NCBI RefSeq assembly: GCF_014196595.1
Contig: NZ_JACIEA010000004.1
Span: 39,009-103,008 of the forward strand
DNA from: Sphingorhabdus rigui
GTDB taxonomy: Bacteria; Pseudomonadota; Alphaproteobacteria; Sphingomonadales; Sphingomonadaceae
Reading direction: 5' to 3'
DNA: 64,000 nt
A program made the translations under genes and the position numbers. The notes below the pieces were generated by a model that had not been told where the DNA came from, ran no database searches, and saw only the letters and a program-made list of their open reading frames with translations. Position 1 is the stretch's first letter; every line of letters starts with the position of its first letter. Shown piece by piece: positions 51,894-63,823 of this stretch.

Positions 51894-54725
51894 ATGGGCT
51901 TAGAAAACCAAGATTTTGAAACTGAGCAAGGTCCAAGCTGGGCACGTTCGAACTGGCCTTTGTCCATCACCGATGACCTGACGGCTTCGCTTGATCCGAC
52001 GCAGATGGCGGTCGAGGTTAAGGCCGCGGCAAAGGCTGCTGGCAAGCCCATGGCAGAAGCCGACGCCGTTGCCGCAGCGAGCGATTCTATTCGCGCAATG
52101 ATGTTGGTCCGCACCTATCGTGTGCGCGGGCATCTGGCGGCGAATCTAGATCCGCTTGGGCTTTCCAAGCAGGATATTCCCGCTGACCTTACCCCCGAAT
52201 ATCATGGTTTTTCTGGCGCAGACCTCGACAAGCGAGTTTATGTCGGCGGCACGCTCGGTCTCGAATGGACCACCGTTCGTGAACTCGTCGATACGCTGCG
52301 CGCCAATTATTGCGGGCCAGTTGGCCTCGAATATATGCATATTTCCGACGTCGAAGAGCGCCGGTTCCTGCAAGAGCGGATGGAGGGCAAAGATGCCGCC
52401 ATCCAATTTACGCCCGAAGGCAAAAAAGCCATTCTCGGTAAAGTCATCGAGGCGGAGCAGTACGAAAAATTCCTTGGCCGCAAATATGTAGGCACGAAGC
52501 GGTTCGGCCTTGATGGTGGCGAATCGATGATTCCTGCACTCGAAGCCGTCATCAAATATGGCGGCCAGCTGGGCGTGCGCGAAATCGTTTACGGCATGCC
52601 ACATCGCGGCCGTCTCAACGTTTTGGCCAATGTGATGGCAAAGCCATACCGCATCATCTTCCACGAATTTTCGGGCGGAAGCGCGAACCCCGACGATGTT
52701 GGCGGTTCGGGCGATGTGAAATATCACCTCGGCACCAGCACCGACCGCGAATTTGACGGCATCAAAGTGCATATGAGCCTTGTGCCAAATCCTTCCCACC
52801 TTGAAGCAGTGAACCCAGTGGTGCTCGGCAAGGTGCGCGCGAACCAAACCGCACGCGATGACCTTGGCAAGCATGAACAAGTGCTGCCCGTTCTTCTGCA
52901 TGGTGACGCGGCCTTTGCTGGCCAGGGCATCGTTTGGGAGTGCCTCGGCTTTTCCGGCATTCGTGGGTATAATACCGGTGGCTGCTTGCACTTTATCGTG
53001 AACAACCAGGTTGGTTTCACCACCAGCCCGCAATATGCGCGGTCTTCGCCTTATCCATCCGACGTTGCAAAGGGCGTTCAGGCGCCAATATTCCATGTCA
53101 ATGGCGATGATCCCGAAGCAGTGACCTTCGCCTGTAAAATTGCGATCGAATTCCGCCAGACATTCCACCGCGACATCGTCATCGACATGTGGTGCTATCG
53201 CCGCTTTGGCCACAATGAAGGCGATGAACCCGGTTTCACGCAGCCATTGATGTACAAAGTGATCAAGGGCCACCCCGCCGTCAGCAGCTTGTACGCCAAG
53301 CGGCTTGAGGCCGAGGGTGTTATCGATGCGAACTGGGCGGACGAGCACGCCATGCGCTATGTGCAGACGCTCGAGCAGGAATTTGCCAGCGCAGCCGATT
53401 ATAAACCCAATGCCGCCGACTGGTTTGGTGGACGTTGGTCGGGCCTTTCCAAGCCAGCGGATCCCGAAACCGCCCGCCGGAATGTGCAAACCAGCGTGTC
53501 CAAAAAACTGTTCGATAGCATGGGCCGCACGCTGACCACTGTACCCGAAGGCCACAATATTCACCCCACACTCAATCGTGTGCTCGATGCCAAAAAAGCC
53601 ATGTTCAGCACAGGCGCAAACTTTGACTGGGCAACAGGCGAAGCGCTCGCTTTCGGATCGTTGCTTTCCGAAGGCTATGGCGTGCGCTTATCGGGCCAAG
53701 ATTCGGGCCGCGGTACGTTCAGCCAACGCCACGGCGTCTGGGTCGACCAGACGACTGAGGAAAAATACATCCCGTTGGCAACATTGCCACATGGCCGTTT
53801 TGAAATTCTCGACAGCCCCTTGTCGGAATTCGGCGTGCTGGGTTTTGAATATGGCTATGCGGGTGCCGAACCGAAGACACTGGTGCTTTGGGAAGCGCAA
53901 TTTGGCGACTTCGTGAATGGTGCGCAAACCATGATCGATCAGTTTATTGCCGCCGGTGAAGCGAAATGGTTGCGCGCCAATGGCCTCGTGATGCTGTTGC
54001 CGCATGGCTATGAAGGACAAGGTCCTGAACACAGCTCCGCGCGGCTTGAACGCTTCCTGCAATTGTGCGCCGAAGACAATATTCAGGTCGCAAACTGCAC
54101 GACGCCTGCAAATTATTTCCATTTGCTGCGCAGGCAGATGGCACGTCCATTCCGCAAGCCGCTTATCGTCATGACGCCAAAATCATTGTTGCGGCACAAG
54201 CTTGCGGTTTCCAAGGCAGAGGATTTCCAAGGCGAAAGCCACTTCATGCGGATCCTGTCGGACATCAACGCCCCTGCGGACAAGGATGTCAAACGACTGG
54301 TCCTATGTTCGGGCAAGGTTGCCTATGACCTGATGGAAGCGCGCGATGCATCGGGCGACACAAACACCGCGATTGTCCGCATCGAGCAGCTATATCCCTT
54401 CCCCGCCGAACCATTGATTGTCCGGTTGAAGCGTATGACCAATTTGGAAGAGGTCGTTTGGGCCCAAGAAGAGCCGCGCAATGCGGGTAGCTGGAGCTTC
54501 GTCGACCCCTATTTGGAAGAATGCCTCGCAGAAGCCAATGTCGGCCCAGCACGCGCACGTTATGCCGGACGCAAAGCCGCAGCCGCGACAGCCACGGGTC
54601 TTGCCAAGCGCCACCAAGCCGAACAGGCCGCATTGGTTGCAGACGCATTGGGCCACAATGTCCGCGAAGAAATCCGCCGCCAACGTACCGGGGGAGCCAA
54701 GCCGGTTACCCCTCCATCCTCCTGA
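51894..54725 (+). CDS. sucA: 2-oxoglutarate dehydrogenase E1 component
   Basis: 943 residues, the thiamine-diphosphate enzyme that decarboxylates 2-oxoglutarate and loads the lipoyl arm of SucB. It has the N-terminal E2-contact region (SIRAMMLVRTYRVRGHLAANLDPLG), GMPHRGRLNVLANV, HGDAAFAGQGIVWE and RFGHNEGDEP for ThDP/Mg binding, then HGYEGQGPEHSSARLERFLQ. GAGGT ahead of the ATG directly borders repeat copy 4. sucB follows after 10 bases. Confidence 0.97.
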   Translation: MGLENQDFETEQGPSWARSNWPLSITDDLTASLDPTQMAVEVKAAAKAAGKPMAEADAVAAASDSIRAMMLVRTYRVRGHLAANLDPLGLSKQDIPADLTPEYHGFSGADLDKRVYVGGTLGLEWTTVRELVDTLRANYCGPVGLEYMHISDVEERRFLQERMEGKDAAIQFTPEGKKAILGKVIEAEQYEKFLGRKYVGTKRFGLDGGESMIPALEAVIKYGGQLGVREIVYGMPHRGRLNVLANVMAKPYRIIFHEFSGGSANPDDVGGSGDVKYHLGTSTDREFDGIKVHMSLVPNPSHLEAVNPVVLGKVRANQTARDDLGKHEQVLPVLLHGDAAFAGQGIVWECLGFSGIRGYNTGGCLHFIVNNQVGFTTSPQYARSSPYPSDVAKGVQAPIFHVNGDDPEAVTFACKIAIEFRQTFHRDIVIDMWCYRRFGHNEGDEPGFTQPLMYKVIKGHPAVSSLYAKRLEAEGVIDANWADEHAMRYVQTLEQEFASAADYKPNAADWFGGRWSGLSKPADPETARRNVQTSVSKKLFDSMGRTLTTVPEGHNIHPTLNRVLDAKKAMFSTGANFDWATGEALAFGSLLSEGYGVRLSGQDSGRGTFSQRHGVWVDQTTEEKYIPLATLPHGRFEILDSPLSEFGVLGFEYGYAGAEPKTLVLWEAQFGDFVNGAQTMIDQFIAAGEAKWLRANGLVMLLPHGYEGQGPEHSSARLERFLQLCAEDNIQVANCTTPANYFHLLRRQMARPFRKPLIVMTPKSLLRHKLAVSKAEDFQGESHFMRILSDINAPADKDVKRLVLCSGKVAYDLMEARDASGDTNTAIVRIEQLYPFPAEPLIVRLKRMTNLEEVVWAQEEPRNAGSWSFVDPYLEECLAEANVGPARARYAGRKAAAATATGLAKRHQAEQAALVADALGHNVREEIRRQRTGGAKPVTPPSS

Positions 54726-54735
54726 GGATTGAATT

Positions 54736-55962
54736 ATGAGCACTGAAGTTAAAGTCCCCGTATTGGGCGAGTCCATCACTGAAGCGACCCTTGGCCAATG
54801 GCTGAAAAAACCCGGTGAGCCGGTTGCGGTCGATGAACCGATAGCCAGCCTTGAAACCGACAAGGTCGCGGTCGAAGTGCCGTCGCCTGTTGCCGGCATC
54901 ATGGGCGCCTATGCTGTTGAGGAAGGCGCAACGGTTAATGTCGGCGCGGTCATTGCTTCAATCGATGCTGGTACCGGAGCTGCCGCAGTACCTGCCGCAG
55001 CCGCGTCCGCTGTGGCCCCCGCCGTTACGAGCACCGCTGCGCCTGCGCCGGTCGCGGCTTCGGAAAATAGCGATCTGCCTTTGTCGCCTGCGGTCCGCCG
55101 CCTGGTGCTTGAGCTCGGCATTGACCCAAGCAAGATTAAAGGCACCGGCAAAGACGGCCGCCTGACCAAGGAAGATGTTATTGCGGCGGCAAAGGGTGCG
55201 CCTGCACCTGCAGCCACTTCGGCATCAACCGCAACACCTGCTGCGTCTGCGCCAACAGGTGCACGTCAGGAAGAGCGCGTGAAGATGACGCGTCTGCGCC
55301 AGACAATTGCAAAGCGTTTGAAGTCCGCACAAGACACAGCGGCGCTGCTGACGACCTTTAACGATGTCGATATGTCCGCCGTGATCGAAGCGCGCGCGAC
55401 TTACAAAGACCTGTTTGAAAAGAAGCATGGCGTGCGCCTCGGCTTCATGGGCTTCTTTACCAAGGCGGTTGCTTTGGCCGCGCGTGACGTTCCTGCCGTT
55501 AATGCGCAGATCGATGGCGACGAAATCGTCTATCACAATTATCTCGACGTCTCGGTCGCGGTTAGCGCGCCAAATGGCCTCGTTGTACCAGTCGTGCGCA
55601 ACGCCGACGCCATGAGCTTTGCCCAGATTGAAAAGGCGATTGGTGATTTTGGTGCAAAGGCCAAGGCCGGTGCGCTCACCATGGAAGATATGTCGGGCGG
55701 AACCTTCACCATTTCCAACGGCGGCGTGTTCGGCAGCCTGATGTCGACCCCGATTATCAACCCGCCACAGTCCGCTGTGCTTGGCCTTCACCGTATCGAA
55801 GACCGCGCCGTCGTCCGCGACGGACAGGTTGTCGTTCGCCCAATGATGTATTTGGCGCTAAGCTATGACCACCGGCTCATCGACGGCCGTGAAGCAGTGA
55901 CTTTCCTGAAAATCGTCAAAGAGGCGATTGAAGACCCGACCCGGTTGTTGATCGACCTTTAA
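54736..55962 (+). CDS. sucB: Dihydrolipoyl succinyltransferase (E2 of 2-oxoglutarate dehydrogenase)
   Basis: 408 residues: a lipoyl domain with ETDKVAVEV (Lys43 carries lipoate), an alanine/proline linker (about 78-112), an E1/E3-binding domain ([23 protein letters not shown], about 115-150), a second alanine-rich linker, and the catalytic domain with His379 and Asp383 in HRLIDG. It forms the core of the complex and passes succinyl to CoA. Sits between sucA and lpd. Confidence 0.97.
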   Translation: MSTEVKVPVLGESITEATLGQWLKKPGEPVAVDEPIASLETDKVAVEVPSPVAGIMGAYAVEEGATVNVGAVIASIDAGTGAAAVPAAAASAVAPAVTSTAAPAPVAASENSDLPLSPAVRRLVLELGIDPSKIKGTGKDGRLTKEDVIAAAKGAPAPAATSASTATPAASAPTGARQEERVKMTRLRQTIAKRLKSAQDTAALLTTFNDVDMSAVIEARATYKDLFEKKHGVRLGFMGFFTKAVALAARDVPAVNAQIDGDEIVYHNYLDVSVAVSAPNGLVVPVVRNADAMSFAQIEKAIGDFGAKAKAGALTMEDMSGGTFTISNGGVFGSLMSTPIINPPQSAVLGLHRIEDRAVVRDGQVVVRPMMYLALSYDHRLIDGREAVTFLKIVKEAIEDPTRLLIDL

Positions 55963-55973
55963 GGAGCTGAGCA

Positions 55974-57383
55974 ATGGCAGAACATGATTATGACCTGATC
56001 GTTATCGGTGCAGGTCCGGGCGGTTATGTTGCCGCCATCCGCGCCGCACAACTCGGCCTGAAAACAGCCTGCGTCGAAAGCCGCGAGACATTGGGCGGCA
56101 CATGCCTCAACGTCGGTTGCATTCCGTCGAAAGCTTTGCTGCATGCATCCGAAATGTACCATGAGGCGCAATCGGGTTCGCTGGCGAAATTTGGTATCGA
56201 TTTTAAGGGCGTCTCGCTCAACCTCGACCAAATGCACGCGGAAAAAGTGAAGGCTGTGTCTGAATTGACCGGCGGCATCGAGTTTCTGTTTAAAAAGAAC
56301 AAGGTTGATTGGCTCAAGGGCCGCGCCGCGTTCACATCAGCCAACAGCATTGATGTGGCCGGCAAAAATTACACCGCGAAAAACATCATGGTCGCGACAG
56401 GATCATCGGTAACGCCATTGCCCGGCGTCGAAATAGACCAAAAGGTTATCGTCGATTCCACCGGCGCGCTGGCGTTGCCAAAGGTGCCAAAGCACATGGT
56501 CGTCATTGGCGGCGGTGTCATTGGACTTGAGCTTGGCAGCGTATGGTTACGTCTTGGCGCGCAAGTGACTGTGGTCGAATATCTTGACCAGATCCTGCCC
56601 GGCATGGACGGCGAAGTCCGCAAGGAAGCCGCCAAGATCTTCAAAAAACAGGGCTTCAACCTGCGCATGGGTACCAAGGTTACCGGCGCAACGGTAAAGG
56701 GCGGCATGGCCACGCTGACGGTTGAACCGTCGGCAGGCGGTGCAAGCGAGACAATTGAAGCCGATTGCGTACTTGTGGCGATTGGTCGCCGTCCCAACAC
56801 CGATGGCCTCGGACTGGAGAAAGCGGGTCTTGCGGTCAATGCGCGCGGACAGATTGAAATTGGCCATGATTTCCAGACCAATGTTCCCGGTATCTACGCA
56901 ATCGGCGACGTTTGCCCCGGCCCAATGCTGGCGCACAAGGCCGAAGACGAAGGCATTGCCGCGGCTGAATTTGTTGCGGGCCTGACGGGCATCGTCAACC
57001 ATGACGTCATCCCGGGCGTCGTCTACACCTACCCTGAAATCGCCAGCGTTGGCCTGACCGAAGAAGAAGCGAAAGAACATGCTTCGGCTTCGGGTAGCGA
57101 GATCAAAGTCGGCAAATTCCCGATGATGGCCAACAGCCGTGCAAAAACAAATCGCACCACGGACGGTTTCGTCAAAGTCATTGCCGATGCAAAAACCGAC
57201 CGCGTACTTGGCGTACATATCATCGCATCCATCGCCGGAAGCATGATCGCTGAAGCAGCCGTCGCTATGGAATTCGGTGCGACTTCGGAAGACATCGCAT
57301 ATACCTGCCATGCCCACCCAACCCATGCCGAAGCCTTGAAGGAAGCGGCCATGGCCGTGACCGGCAAACCGATCCACATGTGA
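55974..57383 (+). CDS. lpdA: Dihydrolipoyl dehydrogenase (E3)
   Basis: 469 residues. The FAD motif GAGPGGYVAA (about 12-21), redox disulphide Cys44/Cys49 in GGTCLNVGCIPSK, the NAD motif GGGVIGLELGS, and HAHPTHAE with the base His near the C-terminus are all present. It reoxidises dihydrolipoate of SucB and possibly of other complexes. It ends the TCA run and overlaps the next gene by 4 bases. Confidence 0.97.
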   Translation: MAEHDYDLIVIGAGPGGYVAAIRAAQLGLKTACVESRETLGGTCLNVGCIPSKALLHASEMYHEAQSGSLAKFGIDFKGVSLNLDQMHAEKVKAVSELTGGIEFLFKKNKVDWLKGRAAFTSANSIDVAGKNYTAKNIMVATGSSVTPLPGVEIDQKVIVDSTGALALPKVPKHMVVIGGGVIGLELGSVWLRLGAQVTVVEYLDQILPGMDGEVRKEAAKIFKKQGFNLRMGTKVTGATVKGGMATLTVEPSAGGASETIEADCVLVAIGRRPNTDGLGLEKAGLAVNARGQIEIGHDFQTNVPGIYAIGDVCPGPMLAHKAEDEGIAAAEFVAGLTGIVNHDVIPGVVYTYPEIASVGLTEEEAKEHASASGSEIKVGKFPMMANSRAKTNRTTDGFVKVIADAKTDRVLGVHIIASIAGSMIAEAAVAMEFGATSEDIAYTCHAHPTHAEALKEAAMAVTGKPIHM

Positions 57384-58009
57384 TGATTACCCAAGCGGCC
57401 CAAATAGCCCCAGCGATGATTTCATGGCTGGACCTATTTGGGATCGCTGTATTCGCGGCATCGGGCGCTCTCGCCGCGGCGCAACGCAAACAAACGCTGG
57501 TCACCTTCTCCTTCTTTGCGCTGGTTACCGGCGCGGGTGGCGGCACGGTTCGCGACCTGCTCATTGGTGCGCCCGTTTTCTGGGTTCAGGATTGGCGTTT
57601 TGCAGCAACCTGTCTTGTGACAGCCGGGCTTGTATGGGTAACGCCGCAGCATCTTTGGAAGCCACGTGCGCTTGACTGGTTCGATGCGGTGGGCATTGCC
57701 ATTTACGCGGTGTTCGGCACTTGGAAATCACTTACGCTTGGCGTTCCGTTGCTACCGGCCATGATGATGGGCGTCATCACCGCCTGCGTCGGCGGCATCA
57801 TTCGCGATGTGCTGGCCGGTGAGCCGTCAATCCTGCTGAAACCCGAAATCTATGTGACCGCTGCCGCACTGGCGTCAGGCCTCTTTGGCCTATTGCTATT
57901 TGTTGGGCTACCCGTTCTCCCCGCCGCGATTTTCAGCGCGACTGCCGGTTTTGCCTTGCGGGCGATGGCGATTTGGAAAGGCTGGGCAATCCCCGCCTAT
58001 CGGGGTTAG
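57380..58009 (+). CDS. TRIC/YicG-family membrane channel protein (UPF0126)
   Basis: 209 residues with about seven membrane segments in two repeated halves: FGIAVFAASGALAA...GAGGGTVRDLLIG and VGIAIYAVFGTWKS...CVGGIIRDVLAGE. The paired GGG.(V/I)RD motifs are typical of prokaryotic trimeric intracellular cation channels, which pass K+ and possibly other ions or glycine. Its start overlaps lpdA by 4 bases. It converges on msrA with 13 bases between stops. Confidence 0.88.
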   Translation: MMITQAAQIAPAMISWLDLFGIAVFAASGALAAAQRKQTLVTFSFFALVTGAGGGTVRDLLIGAPVFWVQDWRFAATCLVTAGLVWVTPQHLWKPRALDWFDAVGIAIYAVFGTWKSLTLGVPLLPAMMMGVITACVGGIIRDVLAGEPSILLKPEIYVTAAALASGLFGLLLFVGLPVLPAAIFSATAGFALRAMAIWKGWAIPAYRG

Positions 58010-58022
58010 GGTCAGGACCTAA

Positions 58023-58724
58023 TTACCGAACGCGGTTCGGGAAAAGCTTATTCAAATTCGCAATTTTCGGTTTGTCCCATTGCACAATATATGGGTGCCT
58101 TGGGTTCTTCGCCATGAAGTCTTGATGATAGCTTTCGGCAGGAAAGAAGCTGAAGGGCTCCAGCGTCGTCACAATGGGTTTCTTCCAATATCCCGCCTTG
58201 TCCAGTTGCGCCACATAGGCACGCGCCACCTTTTGCTGCGCTGCGTTCGCGGGAAATATCGCGGATCGATATTGCTTGCCGCGGTCCGGACCCTGACGAT
58301 TCAACTGCGTCGGATCATGCGCCACGGAAAAGAATATTTGGAGCAGTTCGCCATAGCGCACCACCGCAGGGTTATATTGAATCCGCACAGATTCAGCATG
58401 CCGCGTGACGCCCGAACTGACGAGATCATAGTCAGCGGTTGATCGCGTCCCGCCGGAATAACCCGACTCCACGCGCGTCACGCCTTTTACGCGTTCAAAC
58501 ACAGCCTCCACGCCCCAGAAGCAACCACCGGCAAAAACAGCAGTCTGCAGGCCCTTTGGTTCAACAATTTTCGCAAAAGGCGCGGCGATCCGAATGCCCT
58601 CTTCGGCATGCGCAGTGCCGACAGCGGATCCAAAGTCGGAACCACATCCTGTCACCACGCCAAACAGCAGCGCGACATGTACCGCGCGGATAACGTATTT
58701 AGGGGTTCGGGGCAGCCGTTTCAT
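58023..58724 (-). CDS. msrA: Peptide methionine-S-sulfoxide reductase, lipoprotein form
   Basis: 233 residues from ATG 58724, set by GGAGG at about 58732-58736. A lipoprotein signal (FGVVTGC, Cys27) places it in the periplasm, unlike the cytoplasmic enzyme of E. coli. The MsrA domain follows with catalytic Cys68 in GGCFWGVE, GYSGG, DPTQLNRQGPDRGKQYRS and AESYHQDF. It repairs oxidised methionine in exported proteins. The start overlaps the end of a 60-residue membrane protein gene by 26 bases. Confidence 0.92.
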   Translation of the reverse strand: MKRLPRTPKYVIRAVHVALLFGVVTGCGSDFGSAVGTAHAEEGIRIAAPFAKIVEPKGLQTAVFAGGCFWGVEAVFERVKGVTRVESGYSGGTRSTADYDLVSSGVTRHAESVRIQYNPAVVRYGELLQIFFSVAHDPTQLNRQGPDRGKQYRSAIFPANAAQQKVARAYVAQLDKAGYWKKPIVTTLEPFSFFPAESYHQDFMAKNPRHPYIVQWDKPKIANLNKLFPNRVR

Positions 58725-58881
58725 ATGATGGACCTCCAACGGACACAGACCGCGTGGCTTCTGCGTTGTGATCATTCGCACTGGCAGGTTTGATGATGGC
58801 CAGCCCAGCCAAACCTAACGCAAATCCGCCGGCCAGACTGAGGAAAAGATCCGAACGCACGAAGTTATAAAGACGGTCCAT
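58699..58881 (-). CDS. Small single-span membrane protein upstream of msrA
   Basis: 60 residues with one hydrophobic span (about 12-31, LFLSLAGGFALGLAGLAIIK) and a polar C-terminus. It overlaps the msrA start by 26 bases in another frame, which suggests translational coupling. AGAG upstream of the ATG is a modest ribosome site. No known family. It may be real, but the support is limited to composition and position. Confidence 0.45.
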   Translation of the reverse strand: MDRLYNFVRSDLFLSLAGGFALGLAGLAIIKPASANDHNAEATRSVSVGGPSYETAAPNP

Positions 58882-59006
58882 ATTTTATCTCTGACATATT
58901 GCACAGATGCGCGCCGAAACAGCTATGCGCGTCGGCTTTGGAAGGCTTCACCAGAAAACACATTAAACGTGCATGAACGCCGTTCATCGTGACGCACGTG
59001 TTGCGG

Positions 59007-62032
<3,026 letters not shown>

Positions 62033-62063
62033 ATGCACAACAGAATCGACAATGCCCAAGGCG

Positions 62064-62909
62064 TTAGCCGTTTAGCCGTTCCGCATGCCAAGCGAGATGT
62101 TCGGCCATGAAGGTCGAGATGAAATAATAGCTGTGATCATAGCCCGGCTGCATGCGAATTTCGGCACGCTGGCCAACCGCGGCGCATTGTTCGACGAGCA
62201 AATGCGTCTTGAGCTGCGACTCGAGGAAATTGTCAGCCAGGCCTTGGTCGACCAACAGGTCCGGCAAGCGTGCGCCATCTGCCAACAACGCAACGCTGTC
62301 ATAGGCGCGCCATTGCGCACGGTCATCGCCAAGATAGCCGCCCAAAGCCTTTTCACCCCAAGGACAATTCAGCGGCGAAACGATAGGCGAAAACGCTGAT
62401 GTAGACTTATACTTGCCCGGATTACGCAGACTGATCGTCAGTGCGCCGTGCCCGCCCATGGAATGCCCCATAATGGCTTGCCGCTGCATATCCGCAGGGA
62501 AATGCGCGGCGATGATATCCGGCAATTCACGCTCGATATAATCTTGCATCCGGTAATGCGTGTCAAAAGGCGATGCGGTGGCGTTGACGTAAAATCCGGC
62601 ACCCAAGCCAAAATCATATGCGGCATCGGCATCATCGGGCACGCCTTCGCCACGCGGGCTGGTGTCGGGCGCCACGAAAATCAAACCAAGCTCTGCACAG
62701 GCGCGGCGGAATTCGCCTTTCTCGGTCACATTTGCATGGGTGCAGGTCAGGCCCGACAAAAACCACACCACTGGCAAAATCTGGCCTTCTGCGTGCGGCG
62801 GGACATAGACTGAAAAAGTCATGTCGGTGCCGGTGGCTGATGAATGGTGCTTATAAACACCCTGCACGCCGCCAAAGGCGGTGTTTTCAGAGACGGTTTC
62901 GAAAGTCAT
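62064..62909 (-). CDS. fghA: S-formylglutathione hydrolase
   Basis: 281 residues from ATG 62909 (MTFETVSENTAFGGVQGVYKHHS), which GGAGC precedes. Alpha/beta hydrolase of the esterase D family: nucleophile Ser150 in GHSMGGHGAL, plus WFLSGLTCTHANVTEKGEFRR and QGLADNFLESQL. It releases formate and glutathione in the last step of glutathione-dependent formaldehyde oxidation. The start overlaps the stop of the deacylase gene by 4 bases. The class III alcohol dehydrogenase of the pathway is at the window end. Confidence 0.95.
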   Translation of the reverse strand: MTFETVSENTAFGGVQGVYKHHSSATGTDMTFSVYVPPHAEGQILPVVWFLSGLTCTHANVTEKGEFRRACAELGLIFVAPDTSPRGEGVPDDADAAYDFGLGAGFYVNATASPFDTHYRMQDYIERELPDIIAAHFPADMQRQAIMGHSMGGHGALTISLRNPGKYKSTSAFSPIVSPLNCPWGEKALGGYLGDDRAQWRAYDSVALLADGARLPDLLVDQGLADNFLESQLKTHLLVEQCAAVGQRAEIRMQPGYDHSYYFISTFMAEHLAWHAERLNG

Positions 62910-63412
62910 GCGGGCTCCAATGTCGGGACGGAAATAATCTGGGGCGGGTGCTGCCAATAGGTTTGCGCGCGAACAAGATCGCTGGTCGCAATGCTTAAAG
63001 TCGCGCTGTTTCGCAGTGGGTGGCAATTGATAATGTCAGCTTGCGCTAACGCCGCATCAAGCACGAAATGAACAGTACAATCTGTATCATTGATTGCCGC
63101 CAAAGCGGTGACGGATCCCGGCGTAATGCCGAGCAGTCGTTCCATATCTTCGGCTTTGCCAAAGCTGATGCGGCCACAACCGATGGCCGATGGCAACGCC
63201 TTTAAATCAACGCGGGCTTCAGCAGGGACGGTGACCAGGAAATATGCGCCGTTTTTGTCTTTCAAAAACAGATTTTTGGTATGCGCGCCGGGAATGTCCC
63301 GATTATGCGCTTCGCTCTCCGCCACCGTGAATACAGGCGCATGTTCATGCTTTTCATAAGCAATGCCGAGCGCGGCCAAATCTTTATAAAGCTGCGCTTC
63401 GGCATCGTTCAT
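62906..63412 (-). CDS. YbaK/ProX-type aminoacyl-tRNA deacylase
   Basis: 168 residues from ATG 63412 (MNDAEAQLYKDLAALGIAYEKHEH). The YbaK fold is shown by HTKNLFLKDKNGAYFLVTV (with the conserved Lys), FGKAEDMERLLGITPGSVT and HPLRNSATLSI, which fits the PrdX/ProXp-ala group that clears Ala from mischarged tRNA-Pro. It sits inside the formaldehyde operon between a VOC gene and fghA, overlapping fghA by 4 bases. The reason for that link is unclear. Confidence 0.88.
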   Translation of the reverse strand: MNDAEAQLYKDLAALGIAYEKHEHAPVFTVAESEAHNRDIPGAHTKNLFLKDKNGAYFLVTVPAEARVDLKALPSAIGCGRISFGKAEDMERLLGITPGSVTALAAINDTDCTVHFVLDAALAQADIINCHPLRNSATLSIATSDLVRAQTYWQHPPQIISVPTLEPA

Positions 63413-63425
63413 GATGGTATCACTA

Positions 63426-63806
63426 TCAGTCAGTAACACGGTGCAGAGCGCACAGCTTGTTGCCATCTGGATCACGCAGATAGGCGAGATACATTTTCAT
63501 GCCATTGCCTTCGCGGATACCGGGTGCATCTTCAATCGCTTCGCCGCCATTTTCAACGCCCGCCTTATGCCAAGCATCTGCCAACTCAGGGGTCATCGCA
63601 AAACCGATGGTGCTGCCATTGCCGTGCGTGGCTGGCTTGCCGTCAATGGGTGGCGTGACAAGGAACAGCGAACCATTGTGCATGTAAATCAAACGACCCT
63701 TAGGGTCCTGCATGCCGGGCTTTCCGCCCATGGCAACGAAGGTTGCGTCGTAGAATTTTTTCGAACGGGCAATATCATTGCTGCCCACCATCATATGACT
63801 ATACAT
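63426..63806 (-). CDS. VOC-family (glyoxalase-like) protein
   Basis: 126 residues, one vicinal oxygen chelate unit: MYSHMMVGSNDIARSKKFYDATF at the start, YMHNGSLFLVTPP, and YLAYLRDPDGNKLCALHR at the end, with metal-type His and Glu positions. GGGAGAAG precedes the ATG. It lies 17 bases after the class III alcohol dehydrogenase, a frequent arrangement in alphaproteobacteria, so a role near glutathione adducts is plausible. The substrate is unknown. Confidence 0.85.
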   Translation of the reverse strand: MYSHMMVGSNDIARSKKFYDATFVAMGGKPGMQDPKGRLIYMHNGSLFLVTPPIDGKPATHGNGSTIGFAMTPELADAWHKAGVENGGEAIEDAPGIREGNGMKMYLAYLRDPDGNKLCALHRVTD

Positions 63807-63823
63807 TATTACTTCTCCCTAGG

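Noticed and set aside
52146..53564. 472-codon open frame on the minus strand inside sucA
   Set aside because: It is a shadow of sucA produced by GC-rich codons; sucA is complete with all motifs, and the antisense protein has no recognisable domain.
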